Source: Aptenodytes patagonicus
Taxonomy: Eukaryota > Chordata > Aves > Sphenisciformes > Spheniscidae
Reading direction: 5' to 3'
Length of the DNA: 64,000 nucleotides
Assembly (NCBI RefSeq): GCF_965638725.1
Contig: NC_134962.1
Coordinates: forward strand, 4,099,501 to 4,163,500
The notes under the pieces are model-generated. The model ran no database searches. It was not told the DNA's origin and saw only the letters and a program-made list of their open reading frames with translations. Made by a program: the position numbers and the translations under genes. This document shows, piece after piece, positions 43,301 to 58,300 of the stretch. How positions within the stretch are numbered: position 1 is the stretch's first letter; each line of letters opens with the position of its first letter.

Positions 43301-46300
43301 CTATTAACACACCACATTTCAGATTAATATCTATTTACAGCTAATTGTAATGAGAAATAACTTTTACAAGTGACCTTTGCAGGAAAATCTAGTTAAGTGC
43401 ATTCAAAAGTTACCTCTAAATTGAATATAAAAGATTCTGAACATTTTACATTTTACAAACATAAACCAGCATTATATTTCAGCATCTTCCTTGCATTGAG
43501 ATGTACATATATGTAAATAATCTCTCCTGGTGAGTTATCAGGCCAAGTTTCTTTGTCAAGCACAAAGCATACAGAGACCATCCTGGGTCTTTTGTGCCAA
43601 CAAAGGAGACAGGACTGTAGATTTGATGCTATGAGAAGTATCAAAACAGCAGTCCTGCTGGTTTAAAGCTCCCATTTATTGACAGAAAAACATGTGCAGA
43701 AGTAATACAGTTCTCACGAAGTTCTCTCCCTCATTATTACAGGAGGTAATTTATTTTATATACGGTAAAAAGCTTTCATATAGGCAGTTGGCAGAGCAAT
43801 TAACACGCTCTAAGTTCACATTACCTTACTCTGCAGTCATTTTTCTGTGCTGTACCCTTAATTTAAGACATTCTCTATTTTCAAAACTAAAAAGAGGGCC
43901 AAATCACAATCAACATGATGGAGGTCCACTGCAAGCCTCCAACAATTATTCCATTTAATGGTTCTGGAGTTAAATTTCTGTTCTCTGTCAATAGTGCTGA
44001 ATTTGAATGAGTAACTCACAAACGTAAAATCTTTGTATCCCATAAGCCATCTAGCCCTGTGCCTTTTCATTAATATTATTATGATCCTAAGCCCAGCCCA
44101 ACAAATAGTTTGCATTTCTCAGAAGGGGAAAAAAAAAGACAAAAAGAAAAAAAAAGACAAGACTTTGGACCTACAAAACAGTTTCCTGCGTAATCTGACA
44201 AAAATCAAAACTCTGCTTTGTAACAAAAGTGACCATGCACCAGTCCCTATAAGCCAACCCTCAGTTTCATGATTAGCATTACCTGTGATTTACAATTTCT
44301 ACCGTTCCGTATTGTTCTAACCACAGTTTACCAATAATTACATTATGTACACAACAGGTTGGATTTGTCCATGTGTAAGCTTCATTATATCTGTAAAGAA
44401 AATAGAGAAATAAATCATTTTCTTGAGTTTGAGATGGAATGTAAGCCTGTTTTCAATTCTGTTCATGGCAGGGCAAAATATTTAGCACGTTCCTATGAAC
44501 AGCCAGCAGTTAACTTCAAAACAGAAAAGAAACAGACTTTTCTTTATAAGCCAAATGTGTTGCATCTAAACATTAGTGCAAGTTAATAAAGTGATATCCC
44601 CTTTACTTTTCTTCCTTCTCACAGAGTTGGAATAGTAAGTTTTACAGTTGCTGTGCTTTTGATTATGAATTCCAGCCCAACATAAACAGCAGTCCAGGAA
44701 TTCATCCTTTTCATTTGCACTTTTAAAGTTGTATATGATAAAACATAATACTCACAGGAGAACCGGACTGACAAACGCCTAATAGTGTCTTCTATTCAAC
44801 TACTGCAGCAGCACTGCAAACTTCTTTCTAAAGCTCTTTCTTGTAAACCTCTATCATAATCTAGAGAGTACCTTTTTGTGATAAAAAAGCACTGAACATA
44901 AATATTTGAGTCTTCCAGCAGAGAGGTTAGTCACTACCAGTTCTGACAAAGGTTTGATATGAAGACACTCCTCCTCGAGGGTTGGTCAGACTATCCCACT
45001 TAAACAATTTTTCATTTTACAAACACTGGGTGGTAAAGACTTTTGAACCTGAAGAGAGTGACACCAGTCAGCAAACTGCATAAGTGGTTTACACAAACAT
45101 GCCACAAGTTTCCACATCGGTATATGAGGCCCGTTCCAGTGTCACTGAAGGCAATTTTGGGGATGTGTGTGGTTTTGCGGGATTTTTGGTTGGTGGTTTA
45201 ACATCAGTGGGACACGATAGCACTATATTCAAGCTTCATAAACATGACATTTAAAAATCCAATTTATTACTCAATTCCACCCTTTTCCCAAAGATTTACT
45301 GAGAAGAAGGAAAAGTCCTAGAATTGAAGAATTTTCCACTTAGTTTCATTTTGTTTGTAATGTTTTGTGAAAAGCTTTACAAAGATGAGTTAACAGATCC
45401 TAAATCCTTAAAAGACATTATGCTAAAAGTGGTCAAAATGTTAAACAACAGGATTCCTATTATCACTAGCTTGGCAGAGTCAAAGCCATCTATTCTCACT
45501 CATCTTTCCATGCTGGTAAAAGAAATGCTGAAGTTACCTGGTTGGCAATCAATCCATCTTAGGAAAGCTTGCAAACTCTATTTTAATACAAAAAAATACA
45601 GAAACAAGCAGTGTCCTCTTTGTAACAAATGCCTTGTACGGCTACTTCCAGTAAGTATGGAGAGAACACTCCTATTCAGTGTTTCCAACTGGTCTGTCAT
45701 TTTCCAGTACAGAGGAAAAAACAGATCATTGAAGTCTGCCTATTTTCCACAGCAAATTGTCTTCAAGCATACTCTAGAACAATGACTACTCTTCAAGTGG
45801 GGAAAAAATACCAAACCCCCCTAAATTCATCCCACCAGCCTTAGCACACATTTTTATTCATGAACTACTTGACACCAAAAGCTGTATAGCATAAAAGAAA
45901 ACACAAGACACTCATGGCCAGTGCTGATAAATTGAAACACTTATTTGTGCTGGAGAAGTGAGGAAGAAGTGTGTTTTCTAATGCATGTTTTGAAAACATA
46001 GTCATGGTTAACATAAATGCAGTACTTAACATCGACTTGCAATTTTACTTCCTAAACAGTTACTTGTTCACTCAGGCCCTGAGCAGTTCTCAGACTACTC
46101 AAACCAACAGAATGGTATGAATCAACACTGAGAGGCTCAAAATTTGATTTCAACTTCTGCTGCTAACTTGAAGCAATTATTTAAAATAAATGCTTTAATC
46201 GTTTATACTCCAGTTCAAATCTGTGCCCTGTAATCTGATTAGGCAGAGCAAGAATTTTAATAGTCTTCTAAATAAAGTCTCTCTCTCCAGCAACAAACTT

Positions 46301-49300
46301 TATTTTTGTCACGTCTGCGTTCTATACTAACATTCATAGCTCTTTCTACATTCAGAAGAAATTTCCTCTGTTTCCATCACCATTTATATCCAAGACCAGC
46401 TCATACTTTTAAAAGCTTTGGAAGATTAGATGCCAGCAGCTCAACAAATAAACTATACGTTCAAAAGAAACTACAGGAAAAGTCAATCCTTGATATGGCA
46501 GGCAAGTTGACTCTTTATTGAAACCAAATGTCTAGAAGTTTCATAAGCAGATATTTCAAAACAACCTCAAAGTTGAGGAAAGGCCTGAGGAAAGCTTTTA
46601 TAAAAGCACCTTTAAGTGTTCAATTGCAGAATGCTTTTTCTGCAACTATTATCTAGTGCATCCTTGTGTCCTACTTGGGAAAGCTCAAGAGCCTTTGTGC
46701 CACCAGGGCACAAACCAACTTACGGAAAGCCACGTTATTTATGAGAGACATACGCAATTAGAGACAAGCCTGGCGTTCTTGATTTTAATAGGAAGGTGAT
46801 CATACACAGGAAGTGTTAAATGTGTGACAAGGCAATCCTGACAAGTTTCTCACGTTCCCTTATCACGTAGAACAGCTATTCTGAAGATGCAGCTCTTTCC
46901 GCACAAACATACGCACACAATCAAAACCAACGACAATATTTAAAAGCGAGATGAGCCTGAATAGCCCGGTAATAGAATTTTATCTATTTAAATTTTACAT
47001 GCCTTCACAGAACTAGCTTTCAGAAGCATTCAATTTTTAAGAAATGCTAATTTTCATAGTGGAAAAACTGGGTCAAATTGCTACAGCTATGCGAGCATGG
47101 CATAACTTAAAAAAAACAGAGCCCTGAAATTAAGCAGTGAAAATTAACTTGTAAATAAACTCTTACAACCTCTTCAGCAAAAGGTTTTTAGATAATCACC
47201 TATGAAGAGCCAATAAGATGATTATCACCTATCTTTTTATTCAAGTAAATGTTAAGGAGACCAACATAAAAAAGGTATTTACTTCTCATACTTACTTCAG
47301 AAGCTCCAAAGTAATTGTTCCCCGAGGTTCCGCTTCTATACTCTTTCCCCAGAATTTTAGTTTGGGATAGATTGATCCATGAAAAATAAAGTCCTTATTG
47401 AGGCCTTCAGAATAAAATGCACTAATAGGTGGGTGGTGGCTGACTTGCTCAGATATAAACCTAAATCCTAAATCCTCCCTAGCAACAACAAAAAAGAGCA
47501 TTAAACAGTAAATTTTTTTTTTAATGTTACAAGAGAAAAGAGTTACTTGATACTTTAAAAAAATTTGGAAGGATTTTTAGATTAAACTGAAAGTGAGACT
47601 TTTCCTTTTCTAGTCCCATGACACATTTACAATTAATGAAATGAAAGAATTTGTACTCTGAACACTTTCTCTTTATACCCAAAACCAACCCACATTCAAA
47701 CACCTAAATGACTTTCTACCCAGAAAGGCATTTGAAGAAGTTTCACTGAAGTAACTCATGAAAATACTGAAATGCTTTGGGCAGCAGCAGAAGGTCTGAC
47801 TGAAAATTCTTTTCTCCACTGCAGATATATCACCCATTTATTTAAGCAAGCTGGAAGTCCTTCAGACTAACTCCTCTATCTGACATGATCAGCAAAACAC
47901 TATTTAAATTAATTAATAGTCTCTGGTCCAGAAATGTCTTTGGTGGAAGAACATGGACCAGTTTTTCTCTGAATAATTCAAAGAATACTCTGCCTAAACC
48001 TAGAAATAAAATTATTAGCTTTTGTAACAACTTCTCAAAGATTTTGAGATAGTTTGGGGAAAAGAATTTTAGCTATATTCAGAAATACATTTTAGTAGAT
48101 TTTTATTTATTTCACTGAATAAACAACTAAACTAGTATGAGAATCTGCCAACTCAAGAACACAAACGGCCCCAGCTCCCAATTTAAAGTAATTATTACCT
48201 GGTTAATTCATAGGTTTCTCCTAACAGCGGGTTAAATGGTTTGCCAGTTCTCTCCCACTGAGAAGCTACAGCAGAAACTGCAAAAGCAGCTACGGCCTAT
48301 AAGCAAATTAAGAACACATTGTTATGAGAACAGTACATTAAAACTCTAAGTTTAATATATTTGTTGCACATTACAGTATTTCATTATTCTTCCAAAAAGA
48401 AAGCACTATATACTGCTTAAGGCCAAAACATTTGTAAGCCATAAGGTAAGTGATATAGAAGTGGGGAAATATAAGCAGTTAATAAGAATCTCATTTCCAA
48501 AAGGAATTATTTTCTGTAGTAAATTTTGTCAGGTTGCTTCTCCACCTACCTCTAAGAGGATAGCCTGTTTTTTTAAATCTACTTTTCCCCTACCTTGACT
48601 GTCCCCCACACTCAGCTCATTGGGAACAGAGTCTTGCTTTTCCTAGTGTCAGGCAACCATAATTTCTAACACAGATGAGATGTCTTGAATCATACCAGCA
48701 GGTACAAATGACACTTAGAAGCTCTTGCAGGCTGATAAGTAGGGGTATGTACTACACAAACACAGAATACAAGATATACATTCCAGTTTCACTTAAGTAA
48801 AAACAGAGCTATGAGCAATACCAGTATAACCTAATGTACACAGGCCTGGTTTCCCTATATTCAGTCCCTTCTTGTGAGACCAGCCAGGTACTATACTCTA
48901 CTTCCAACAACAACGAGTTTTGCAGAAGAAAAGAGTGATAAACCTTGTCTCTGTCACAATAATTTTTCATCCAGTAACTTAAAAATCATGGAGCCACTTA
49001 ACAAATCAATTTAGGGTGACTTAAACCCAAGATTTCATCTTCACAACACATAAAACCACAAAAAGAGTCACAGTTAAAGCAGTCCTGAAAAGGGTTGATG
49101 TCCTTGGGCATCGTCAGTTGTGGCACTCTCCTGCAGTAGACTTTTGGCTCAAACTCTGTGCACAGCATCAAGTGTGAAAGTGTCACAAATATCCGATACA
49201 GCCACTATGAAACAAGAAACTTGTCTAGACAGACAGATATGGGCATTCTTATGATAGCCCCAGAGAAATAAATACACTCAAGTGAGAAATTGTCTTAAAA

Positions 49301-52300
49301 TGAAAGACTCTGGGAGAGAAAAACTTCTTCTGAACTAACCAGAAGGTGGTAGTTGTTACTTACCTGCATTCTTTCCAGGGGGTCTGCATGACTACAAGCC
49401 TTATTAATGAGGTATATATGTTCCATGTATTCTGTTATCCGTTGAAGGAAACTCAATGGCTCGTTGAAGACAATAGGCATCGTAATCTTAGACAGCTCCT
49501 AGGTAACAGAAGGATAAGTTAATTTCTTAGACACAACACTAAGTTAACAACTGACAACAACCAGAATTTTGAAATTAAGTTGTGGGTTAGTTTTGTTTAT
49601 TTATAGCATTCCTCAAAAGATATTTGGCAAGCCTATAGCAGACCTCTAAGTGCTACAGCTGAAAGGGGCTAGGAGCGCTGCAGAAGCCTACTAGCAATCT
49701 GTAAGACTAAACAACTTCAAAAATTGATCCAGCTAACCTAGTAAATTCAAGAAAAATGTTACCTTCTATTCTGTGGTCTACATAAAACAGAAGAGGTTAA
49801 ATTTTCCATAGATAGCAGCAATAATGTGCCAACCGGCTCATTACTGATATTTAAGTACCATGCATACCTTTGAAATCCTCACGTACCTATTTGCATTAAA
49901 TCTAGCTATTTTACTACAGTAACCACAAATTATTTTTTGAAAGGAACAGTTACATAAAAAATAGGACTTGAATTGCTCTAACAAATTTTAGTGGCTTTAT
50001 TTAAGCAACCTGTTATTTGCGTCAGAACGTCTCTCATTTCGCATGTGGATACAAGACAGACATGAAATTCATGCAGAGAATTCCAGTTCCCCAGGTCTTT
50101 CACTACATCCAAGCAAATTTGGCTGTTTAATTAAAAAGCTGCACTCATGACTGAGCACTAAAGCATCATTTAAGTGATTAAAACTTAGTGGAAAGGAGAA
50201 TGCCACCAGATGAAGTTAATGCAACATTTTCTTCACATTGTCACAGGCAGCAAGGGGCAGGGGGGAAGTTACCCCTAATTGATTTGGTCCCAGCAAAGCA
50301 TTCTAGTAGATAGGTCACTCATCCTAACAAAAGGAGTTTTGACAGTACAGCTGTATCTCTTAGACAACATAAATTAAGCTAGCAGAAGGGCTCGCCGACT
50401 TGTCTGTTGCATTCACAAAGGACTGTACTGGCAGACCTAGACTAGATATGAATGTAATTGCTTAACGCTTCTAAAAAGCGGCTCTGGCTGCAATGCCCTC
50501 CAGCGTAGAACATCATTTTCATTCCTAATAAGAATGAACAAATCAAACATGTAACTGAATTCTCAAAGGATTAAAAGAAAACAGCAGTGATGGCCAATAA
50601 CGATGCAAGCATCGGGGTCCTTTAACAACACAGACCAATGTAAAGGTCTGTGTTTCTGAGTCCAAGAATAAATCTTGTGACACAATTACATCACACCATT
50701 AATACCCCAAGCCTACACTGGGCTCTCTAAGAAACTCTAACAGATCCCAAACTTTTCTATCCCTTCAATCAGATGAAAGCAATTTTTTCTGGCACAAACT
50801 GCTTAAATTATGGAGGGGGGGAAAAAACCAACACAAACACATCAAAACAAAGCCCTAAATCACATTTTGTTAAGTAAAGAATAAAAAAAGCAGAGAAGAG
50901 AGCATTGTGTTAATCAAGCCATATTTGACTATATTTTTAATGGCTTTAGTCTAGTTCTTATGGAACAGCATTAGAAATGCCAATCCACATGCTCCAACAG
51001 CTAAAGCAAGTAAGGAACTAGTACCATTAGCAAATGGATGTTGAGATTTAGAGAGCTGCAGTTTAAAATTATGTTCCCTACAGAAAAAAATGCAAAATGC
51101 ATCAGGGACTATTCTGTGTCTTAAGGTTTAAGCAATAAAATTAACCAGTTGAAGTCAGGAGACCTAACATCAGCATATTTCATCCAAGCTAACTTACCAG
51201 TCCAATGCATTTTTTTAATATGCTCCACACGCTAAAATCACTTCTAGAAAACATTGGGGCAGGTAATGATGTCCTGTAACTGGAAAAAAACAACTGTCAT
51301 TATCAGCCCCTTAAACAACAAGACATTTTCATTTGTAGGTATTGAAGTAATTTATAAAGGAAGCAAAGCATTAACCTAGAGTTGACATAGGAAGCAGACA
51401 AGTAAAATGTCTTTTCAGTTCCAGAGAATTAACCTCTTCCAATGAGAACAGTAATGCCACAAAAGATAATGAGCCAGCATGTACTCACTTCTCATTTACT
51501 ATGTAGTACTATGTGTTTACCTGTGTCTCTTAATTCCATTTTCTTGAATCTCTGTCTCTCTGTTATGCTTTCCAGTCCTATTGCTTTGGTGTGGATCTAG
51601 ATCAAGCATTTCTGCAACTTTATGATTTGCTTCTGAAAAGTCTCCTGAAGAATTGTCAGAATCAAAGCCTGTATAAAAACCATAAGGCAATAGTTTTCTT
51701 AGGAACCTTATTATGCCACAGTGTGCCACTCACATTTTGTAACTCTCACAGCATAAGTACACTTATGCCAGGTTATTTTACTTTAAAGAATATCAGAGTG
51801 AAAACCCTTTATTAAGTGACCTAATTTCTAACAGTATTTAGAGCCAAGTATTGCATTAGAATCAAGTACTCTCAACTAATTTTTCACACTGCTGAATATA
51901 AAACCAATTTAGAATCTTATGAGTTCTTCAGTAGCTCCTAATCAGATTAGTTGTATTGTCTCTTCTTCAGAGCTGCAGTGTGATTACAGTAATTTTGTTC
52001 AGTTATGTAGTTTTCCACAAAGACCTTAAAAAAATTTAACTTCGCCTACTTGCTAACAAGCAAGGAGGAAAAGAAAAAAAAAAAAAAAGAAGAGAAAATG
52101 GCCATTTCACAATCCAGCGGCAAACATCCAGACTACTAGAGCAATAGAAATGTAGGATATCTAACTTCTTTTTGCCATCCATGTGTGCAAACCATGTAAC
52201 ACTTCCCTAATGGTTACAGCAAGAACCTGTGGACACCAAGATGTAGAGCTCAGGGAGTGATTCATGCAACCCAAAGCATGACCTACACTAGGTGGCTTCA

Positions 52301-55300
52301 TTTCCTATGACCCAATTCCATCCACTTGGGTAGATACCTACTGGAAACACTGTTGTAACTAAATACCAGCACCCCCTATAACAACATGCTTTGAACAGCT
52401 TTAACCATAAAAAAAGTTAAACCAACAGGAATCTACAGGAACACAAGCTTCTGTAACCAAGCAGCCCTAAGTACAAGTTGGACTAAACCAACAATCCAAG
52501 ATTTTAGTCTAACGATTTTATTTATGTAAGTCACACTACTTCCACACACACACTTAGAATAATGACAATTTATTTTTGCATATGCCTTTAAATAAGAAAA
52601 TAGTAAAAAACATTTTATGCATATATACACACACACATGTGGTCACTATCAACAGCAACAGGCCTCTTGTCAATGCTCCTACACAGACTGACTGCAGAAA
52701 CAAAACAATTATTAACAACAAATAAGGATCAGTTGCAGCATCGATACAGAGCACCCTAAAACGATGCATTAATACAATCCCCCTTCACAACTGTCAACAG
52801 TATCACAATAGAAAGCACTGCTGGTCATTCAGTGTAACAAAGGAAGATTTTTGTTGAAAATAATTCAAAGAGCATTAAGTCCTTTCTGAGTGCCACGAGG
52901 GCCAATTCTTCATCAAGAACCACAAGATGACTTTAGTTTCCAGCTTCCAATTTACAAGTCAGAATCCAAAAGCAACATGAAAACATGCGTATTTGCTGGC
53001 ACACAATTCTTGCCACAGTTTTAAGGAATGCACTAACATCATTTCTGTATTCCTTTCATACCAGCTATCACAACCTGGGCAACCACTTGTCTATGTGCTG
53101 ACAGTTACCATCACACTCGGCTACAGCCTATCCCAAAGTCCAGCTGTGGGTACAGAAAGATTCTGAAATATTACAAAGCATGTAAACACTCTAACAGAGT
53201 AAAGAAATCAGTTTTGACACAGATTATTTCAGTTTTAAATAGAGTAAAATGTTGTGATCCTCTGTCATTAACTTTTTAAAAATAGAGAGTATCTATCACA
53301 ATTAGTACCTCAATTTTTCTTTTTGTTAACATCTCCAATAGGGTGCTTTTACTTTATTAAAGTAATTCATGCAAGGCACACATTCAGAAACAAAAAGCTG
53401 CCTTTTTTTTAGGGATCAAGACCATGACAATAACATTCAAAACTGCACACGGACGTACCACCAATATGATCTTATTTGGTAAACATACACCTGCTGGTGT
53501 AATGGGTGATGTCATGTATTAAACCGTCTCCTACATTTTGATGTCACAAGCATGTAATTATATAGCAATAACCACACCTTAGCAGTCTTAGTACTTAATT
53601 GGAAAGTATGATAGTCATATATATACTCAGGTCATTAAAATGAAGACTACCCTGAATCACCTGTCTTAAAAAAACACATGCCTATCTTCAGTCAACCCAC
53701 AACAAAATATTTATAATTTTAAAATGGCATTTCTAACCACATATTAGCTTTTTTTAGAACCTGCTACAGTACAAGGAGATGGAAAAGGCAAGTACTGTAG
53801 GGCATAATGAAATAACTTTTATTAGTTTGACTGATGAAGTTGGAAAAAACAGATGAGCTTTCTGGTACATGTGCCCTCACCCAGAAAGCTGATCAAGCAC
53901 ATACAACATGAGGAACAGCATCACATTTAATGGGCACTTCAATGAGATAAACAGACCTAAATGTAAAAGTAAAGCTTCATAACAGGAATAGTCAACTGGC
54001 TTATAGGGGAATAGTTACGAAAAATGTTACTGGAATTACAGTCTTTACATTGTACCTGAAACCTTGCAAATCCTATCAAGTGTTCACTGTTTTTATCCAC
54101 ACTATTCTTTCTGTTTCTCCATGCTTCAGAATTGTTTTGCCCTGTTCCTGTACAGCACAACCGGAATTTAAATTCAGGTATATATATTATTTATGGACAA
54201 CAATATGTCATTGGTAAGTAAATAAATGCCAATTCAAACAAGTGTCTTGCATACAAACAACAAAAATTAAATCCCTGCTCCAGAAAAATAAGAGATATCA
54301 GAAGTGTAAAGTCTGCTTTATTAGAGTGCATCGCCACCTAATTACTTTAAAAAACAAAACAAAACAAACAAAAAAAAACCCAAAAAAACCACTAGGGTAC
54401 ACAGCTAGATCATCACTAGACTTTCAACTATGCTTTCAACCTTAACTATCAGCTGGCTTGTCTGCTACAAGCCCATTGAGAAAGTTTTAAAAGCTATTTC
54501 TCAATGAAGTTCTAAGTATTATAGTTCTGTGAAGAACTATCCAGAGAACATTCTTCACAGAGGAAGTACTGATCTGGAATAAAAACAGTTTACTGAAATG
54601 ATTTGTTGTAGTTTTTCTAAGTTACAAAGTCTTTCTCCAGCTGCCGTTAAAGTCTTGAACTTGCAAAACTGATTAGATAAGTTTTACTTACAGGACAGTT
54701 TCTATAGTGAAGAGCCACTGGGAGCGAGGATAAAAATGGGGATTTAAAAGGGGGATAGGGGACCACACAGAGAAATAAAACATCAAAAATTAGCTTAATC
54801 AGAAGTCCCAACTTATGTGTGTTAAGGGTGAAACAAAAGCTTTTTAAAAGTCTTAAATTTTCGAAGTCAAATACTTAAGTTGGGTGCCAACATTAATTTA
54901 TTTCAAGAGCTTAAAGAAAAATGACTTGCCAGTAACTCTAGTTTTCTTAGCCTTCTTCTTCCACATCCTGCAAATGAAACAAGTCCACTCAGACTACACT
55001 ATACATCCACCTACGAGGGAGCAGAGAAGTACACTGTTCTATGAGTCATATACAAAGACATAAGACCGCCCCTTTTGTACAGTCAGCGGCTTCCTCAAAT
55101 ACTAATTAAGCCTTGTCACTCAAGACAAAAAAGGACTCAAAATAGCATAGCACTGAGAACCTTCAGACCTAAAAAGGGCATAAGGAATAGGGACAAATAT
55201 GCTGGAAGCGCAGATAGCAAGTGAAGTGAGAGGTAATTTTTATTTTGCCAGAAATTACCATTCTCCCCTTTTCAAAACAAGTCCATCTTGCCAACACATA

Positions 55301-58300
55301 GCCATATCGCGCTGCTCCGATAGGAGGCAGGCTGACCTTTCACAAGATTTGCAATACTTAAACATTATGGCAGAATCTGCTGATTTAGTTCGATCCAGAC
55401 ATTATGAAAATACATAAATTTGGCAGCAGATACCTCACTTCCTCCTCCCCAAGTGAAAGCAATAGTTTATAGTGGACAACAGCCGAGCAATAGGAAACAG
55501 AAGGGCAATACCCTCACAAATACACCGGGCCAGATTAACCTCTTGGGCACAGAACAGATTTCCATGGAACTGCAGGTTAATATTTAAAAAAGCAAAACTA
55601 AACTATTTATGTTTGTCAAAAATAAATTACCCTGTAACTAGCCAAGCATTTTCCTGTTCTGGGACAGTCCTTTCACAAAACACTTCAGCAAATCTGACAG
55701 AATTAATGAAGGATACAGTTCTGACAGAGCAGAACCTGATGGCATACAGTCTTTAACAAGTCTGCGATGAGATTAATAAACCCAAGGGGACATAGGCTAA
55801 AGGCAAGTGATCGAAGCTATATGCTCCCTGTCTCACATAAAATTTCAAAGAATCTGAAATTCGTCAAAGGATTGACCACTTTACCTGATCCAGTCTCAGA
55901 GAAGACTACCTCCTGTATTTGAGAAAAAGCAGATGCTGTGCTGTCAAGAATTAACTGAGACCACAGGTAACATTTCCAAGAGATTCCCAAGGGGAGTACT
56001 CATTCATGAAGTAAGGATGTCAAGTGTCCAACTAATCAGCAATGCTAATAACCTCTGAATGCAAGGAAACTTCTCTCCATGGAAACTCTTTACTGGTCAC
56101 TAGCTCGATTCATCACCTATATAACACAGTCCATCCTGCACATTTACACACATAATCATCATCCAGTCAGGGTCAAACCATCTGCCAGGAGGATGATTCC
56201 CAACCACACGGCATGCAATTCCATCACATGAGCATGTCTTTCGGATGTGATGGGGACAGTGTCAGAAGCAGGAAACTTCTCAGCCAAAGAGATGAAATCC
56301 ACCACAACAAAAACCAGGGGTCTCTAGGATAGATTCACATTCTAGAAGTGGATGTCATCAGTTAATAACTACAGAAAAGTTGGGGCTTCCTCAAGGAGTG
56401 AACTCATATCTTAAAGGAGGCAGCATAGTACTTGGGCTGCTGCTGAGACTGCTGCAGAATTCTAATGTGTAACATCCCATGGAGTTCAAGTGCTCTACTA
56501 AGCCTGGCTTGCTACTTATAGGACACAAACCACAGTACCCAATTACTAAAACCAGTGAACTTGTGGGAACACATTGCAGCTCCCTCTGGGGAAACCAGGG
56601 CCCAGGACTCTGGGGGAGCAAGGGCAGAAGAGTACAGTGTACATGCTGTTTTCATCTCAAAATGGAGCTAAGACACAACTGGAGAATGTGCTTGTTCCTG
56701 GTAGCCATGTCCCAATCCTAGACTTAGAGCAGAACAAGCACATGTCTAAAGGTGGCTTCTGCCCATCTACTGATCTGACCTAAAGGAAGGAGAGTATCCT
56801 TGGAAAGAACAGACTGAGGAGTCTGCCAAGGGCATTTCATTTTTTTAGCGAACTTTGGAACCCCAAATCTTGAAGTTTTCACTGTGGAACCTGAAAGCTC
56901 ACCTTGGCTCAGAAAGGACCTCGATTCTGAACTTGGTCTCCTTGGAGTACTGCGTCTACACCTACCATGTCCAGACCATCCAAAAACTAAGAAATAGGGA
57001 GGCATGATCAGGACCCATTAGAACCCAAAACATTCAGCAAAGCACCGCCTGAAAGATACACAGTCCATGGTGCTAACAGGAGCAAAGAGTTGCTACAGGT
57101 ATTGTCAGTGGGGGAACATGAATGCAGAAAGACCTATCTACATCACGTTTATGTATGACTTGGACAAGACACAGCTACAAAGGTCTAGATTTCACTAGGT
57201 TTGTGCAAGTAATCCATCAAACTGTCAGTATCTTCTAAAGCATCTAGCTGGAGAAAGAGATTGAGCACCTGTCTAAAGACAGTCCTGAGGGAGAAAGAAT
57301 CAGAAACAAACTATTCCAAATTTAGCACTCCTCTTAAACAAAGTACCTGTGGGGGACGCTCCAGGGCAACATATATAAGGAAAAAAGTTCAACCTCATTT
57401 AGTTCCTGGAGTGGCTGCTGCAGACCAAACACTCTCCATCAGAAGAGGGCTGTGCTAAGAGCCTATAAAGACACAGGATCTTCTTTTGCTTAGAAACTTC
57501 TCTCCTGCCATCACATTCCTCCCTGTGGAAGAATAAGATTAGGACAGGACAAGGAGTGCTCACAGAACTGATGCACAACATCCCACTTCTGAGCAGAGCC
57601 AGCCAAGACTGCAAGGTACAAGAACATCTCATGCACAGTAACTCAGAAGTCATTACCACCTTGAGGACTTGCAGGGAGAATCAACCTTCTGAGGTTGAGG
57701 AAAGGAGAAAAAGAAGAGGAAAGAGGACAAAACCAGAGTGTTCAAGCGCAGATGACTCAAACACTGAGGGCTGTGTATTTCTGCAGCAAGAGAGAAAGGA
57801 ATGCATCAACCTCAAAGCTGTACAACACAGACCTCATACTTGGAGGCACATTTCTGTTCACCTTTTTCAGTGGAAAAAAAAATCTAGTTCATTTATGGAC
57901 GTGGTCCTGAGCTCTTGGAATTGAAAGATTACTGAAGACATACAGGAACAATCCATTTGTTTTCAAGATTTTTATGGTACAACAATTTGATTTTACAGAT
58001 GAATTTGGAGTACTAGCCCCTATCACCCCTAGCTAGCATGAATGCAATCCAAATTTCCTTCTCTTGTCCGTGACATAATTGTGACAAGTCCTATACAGCC
58101 CCCTGTCAGTCATGTTGCTTCACCCAGCCCCTTCTGTTTACTCCTCATATGAATTTCCAACCAACCATGTCTAAGTCTACCTTACCCACTTGTATCTACC
58201 ATGCTACTTCCACTCCTTCAGCTTTCATGCTTCCCATTATTCTCTTTTCATTCCCGTGATTCTACTTCAAGCACTCTACACTCACCATTGCCAGCATTTC

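Noticed and set aside
45324-45785. 153-codon + strand frame in an OSBPL2 intron
   Set aside because: AT-rich, Lys/Leu-biased, antisense to the gene, no recognisable domain and no promoter or splice context.
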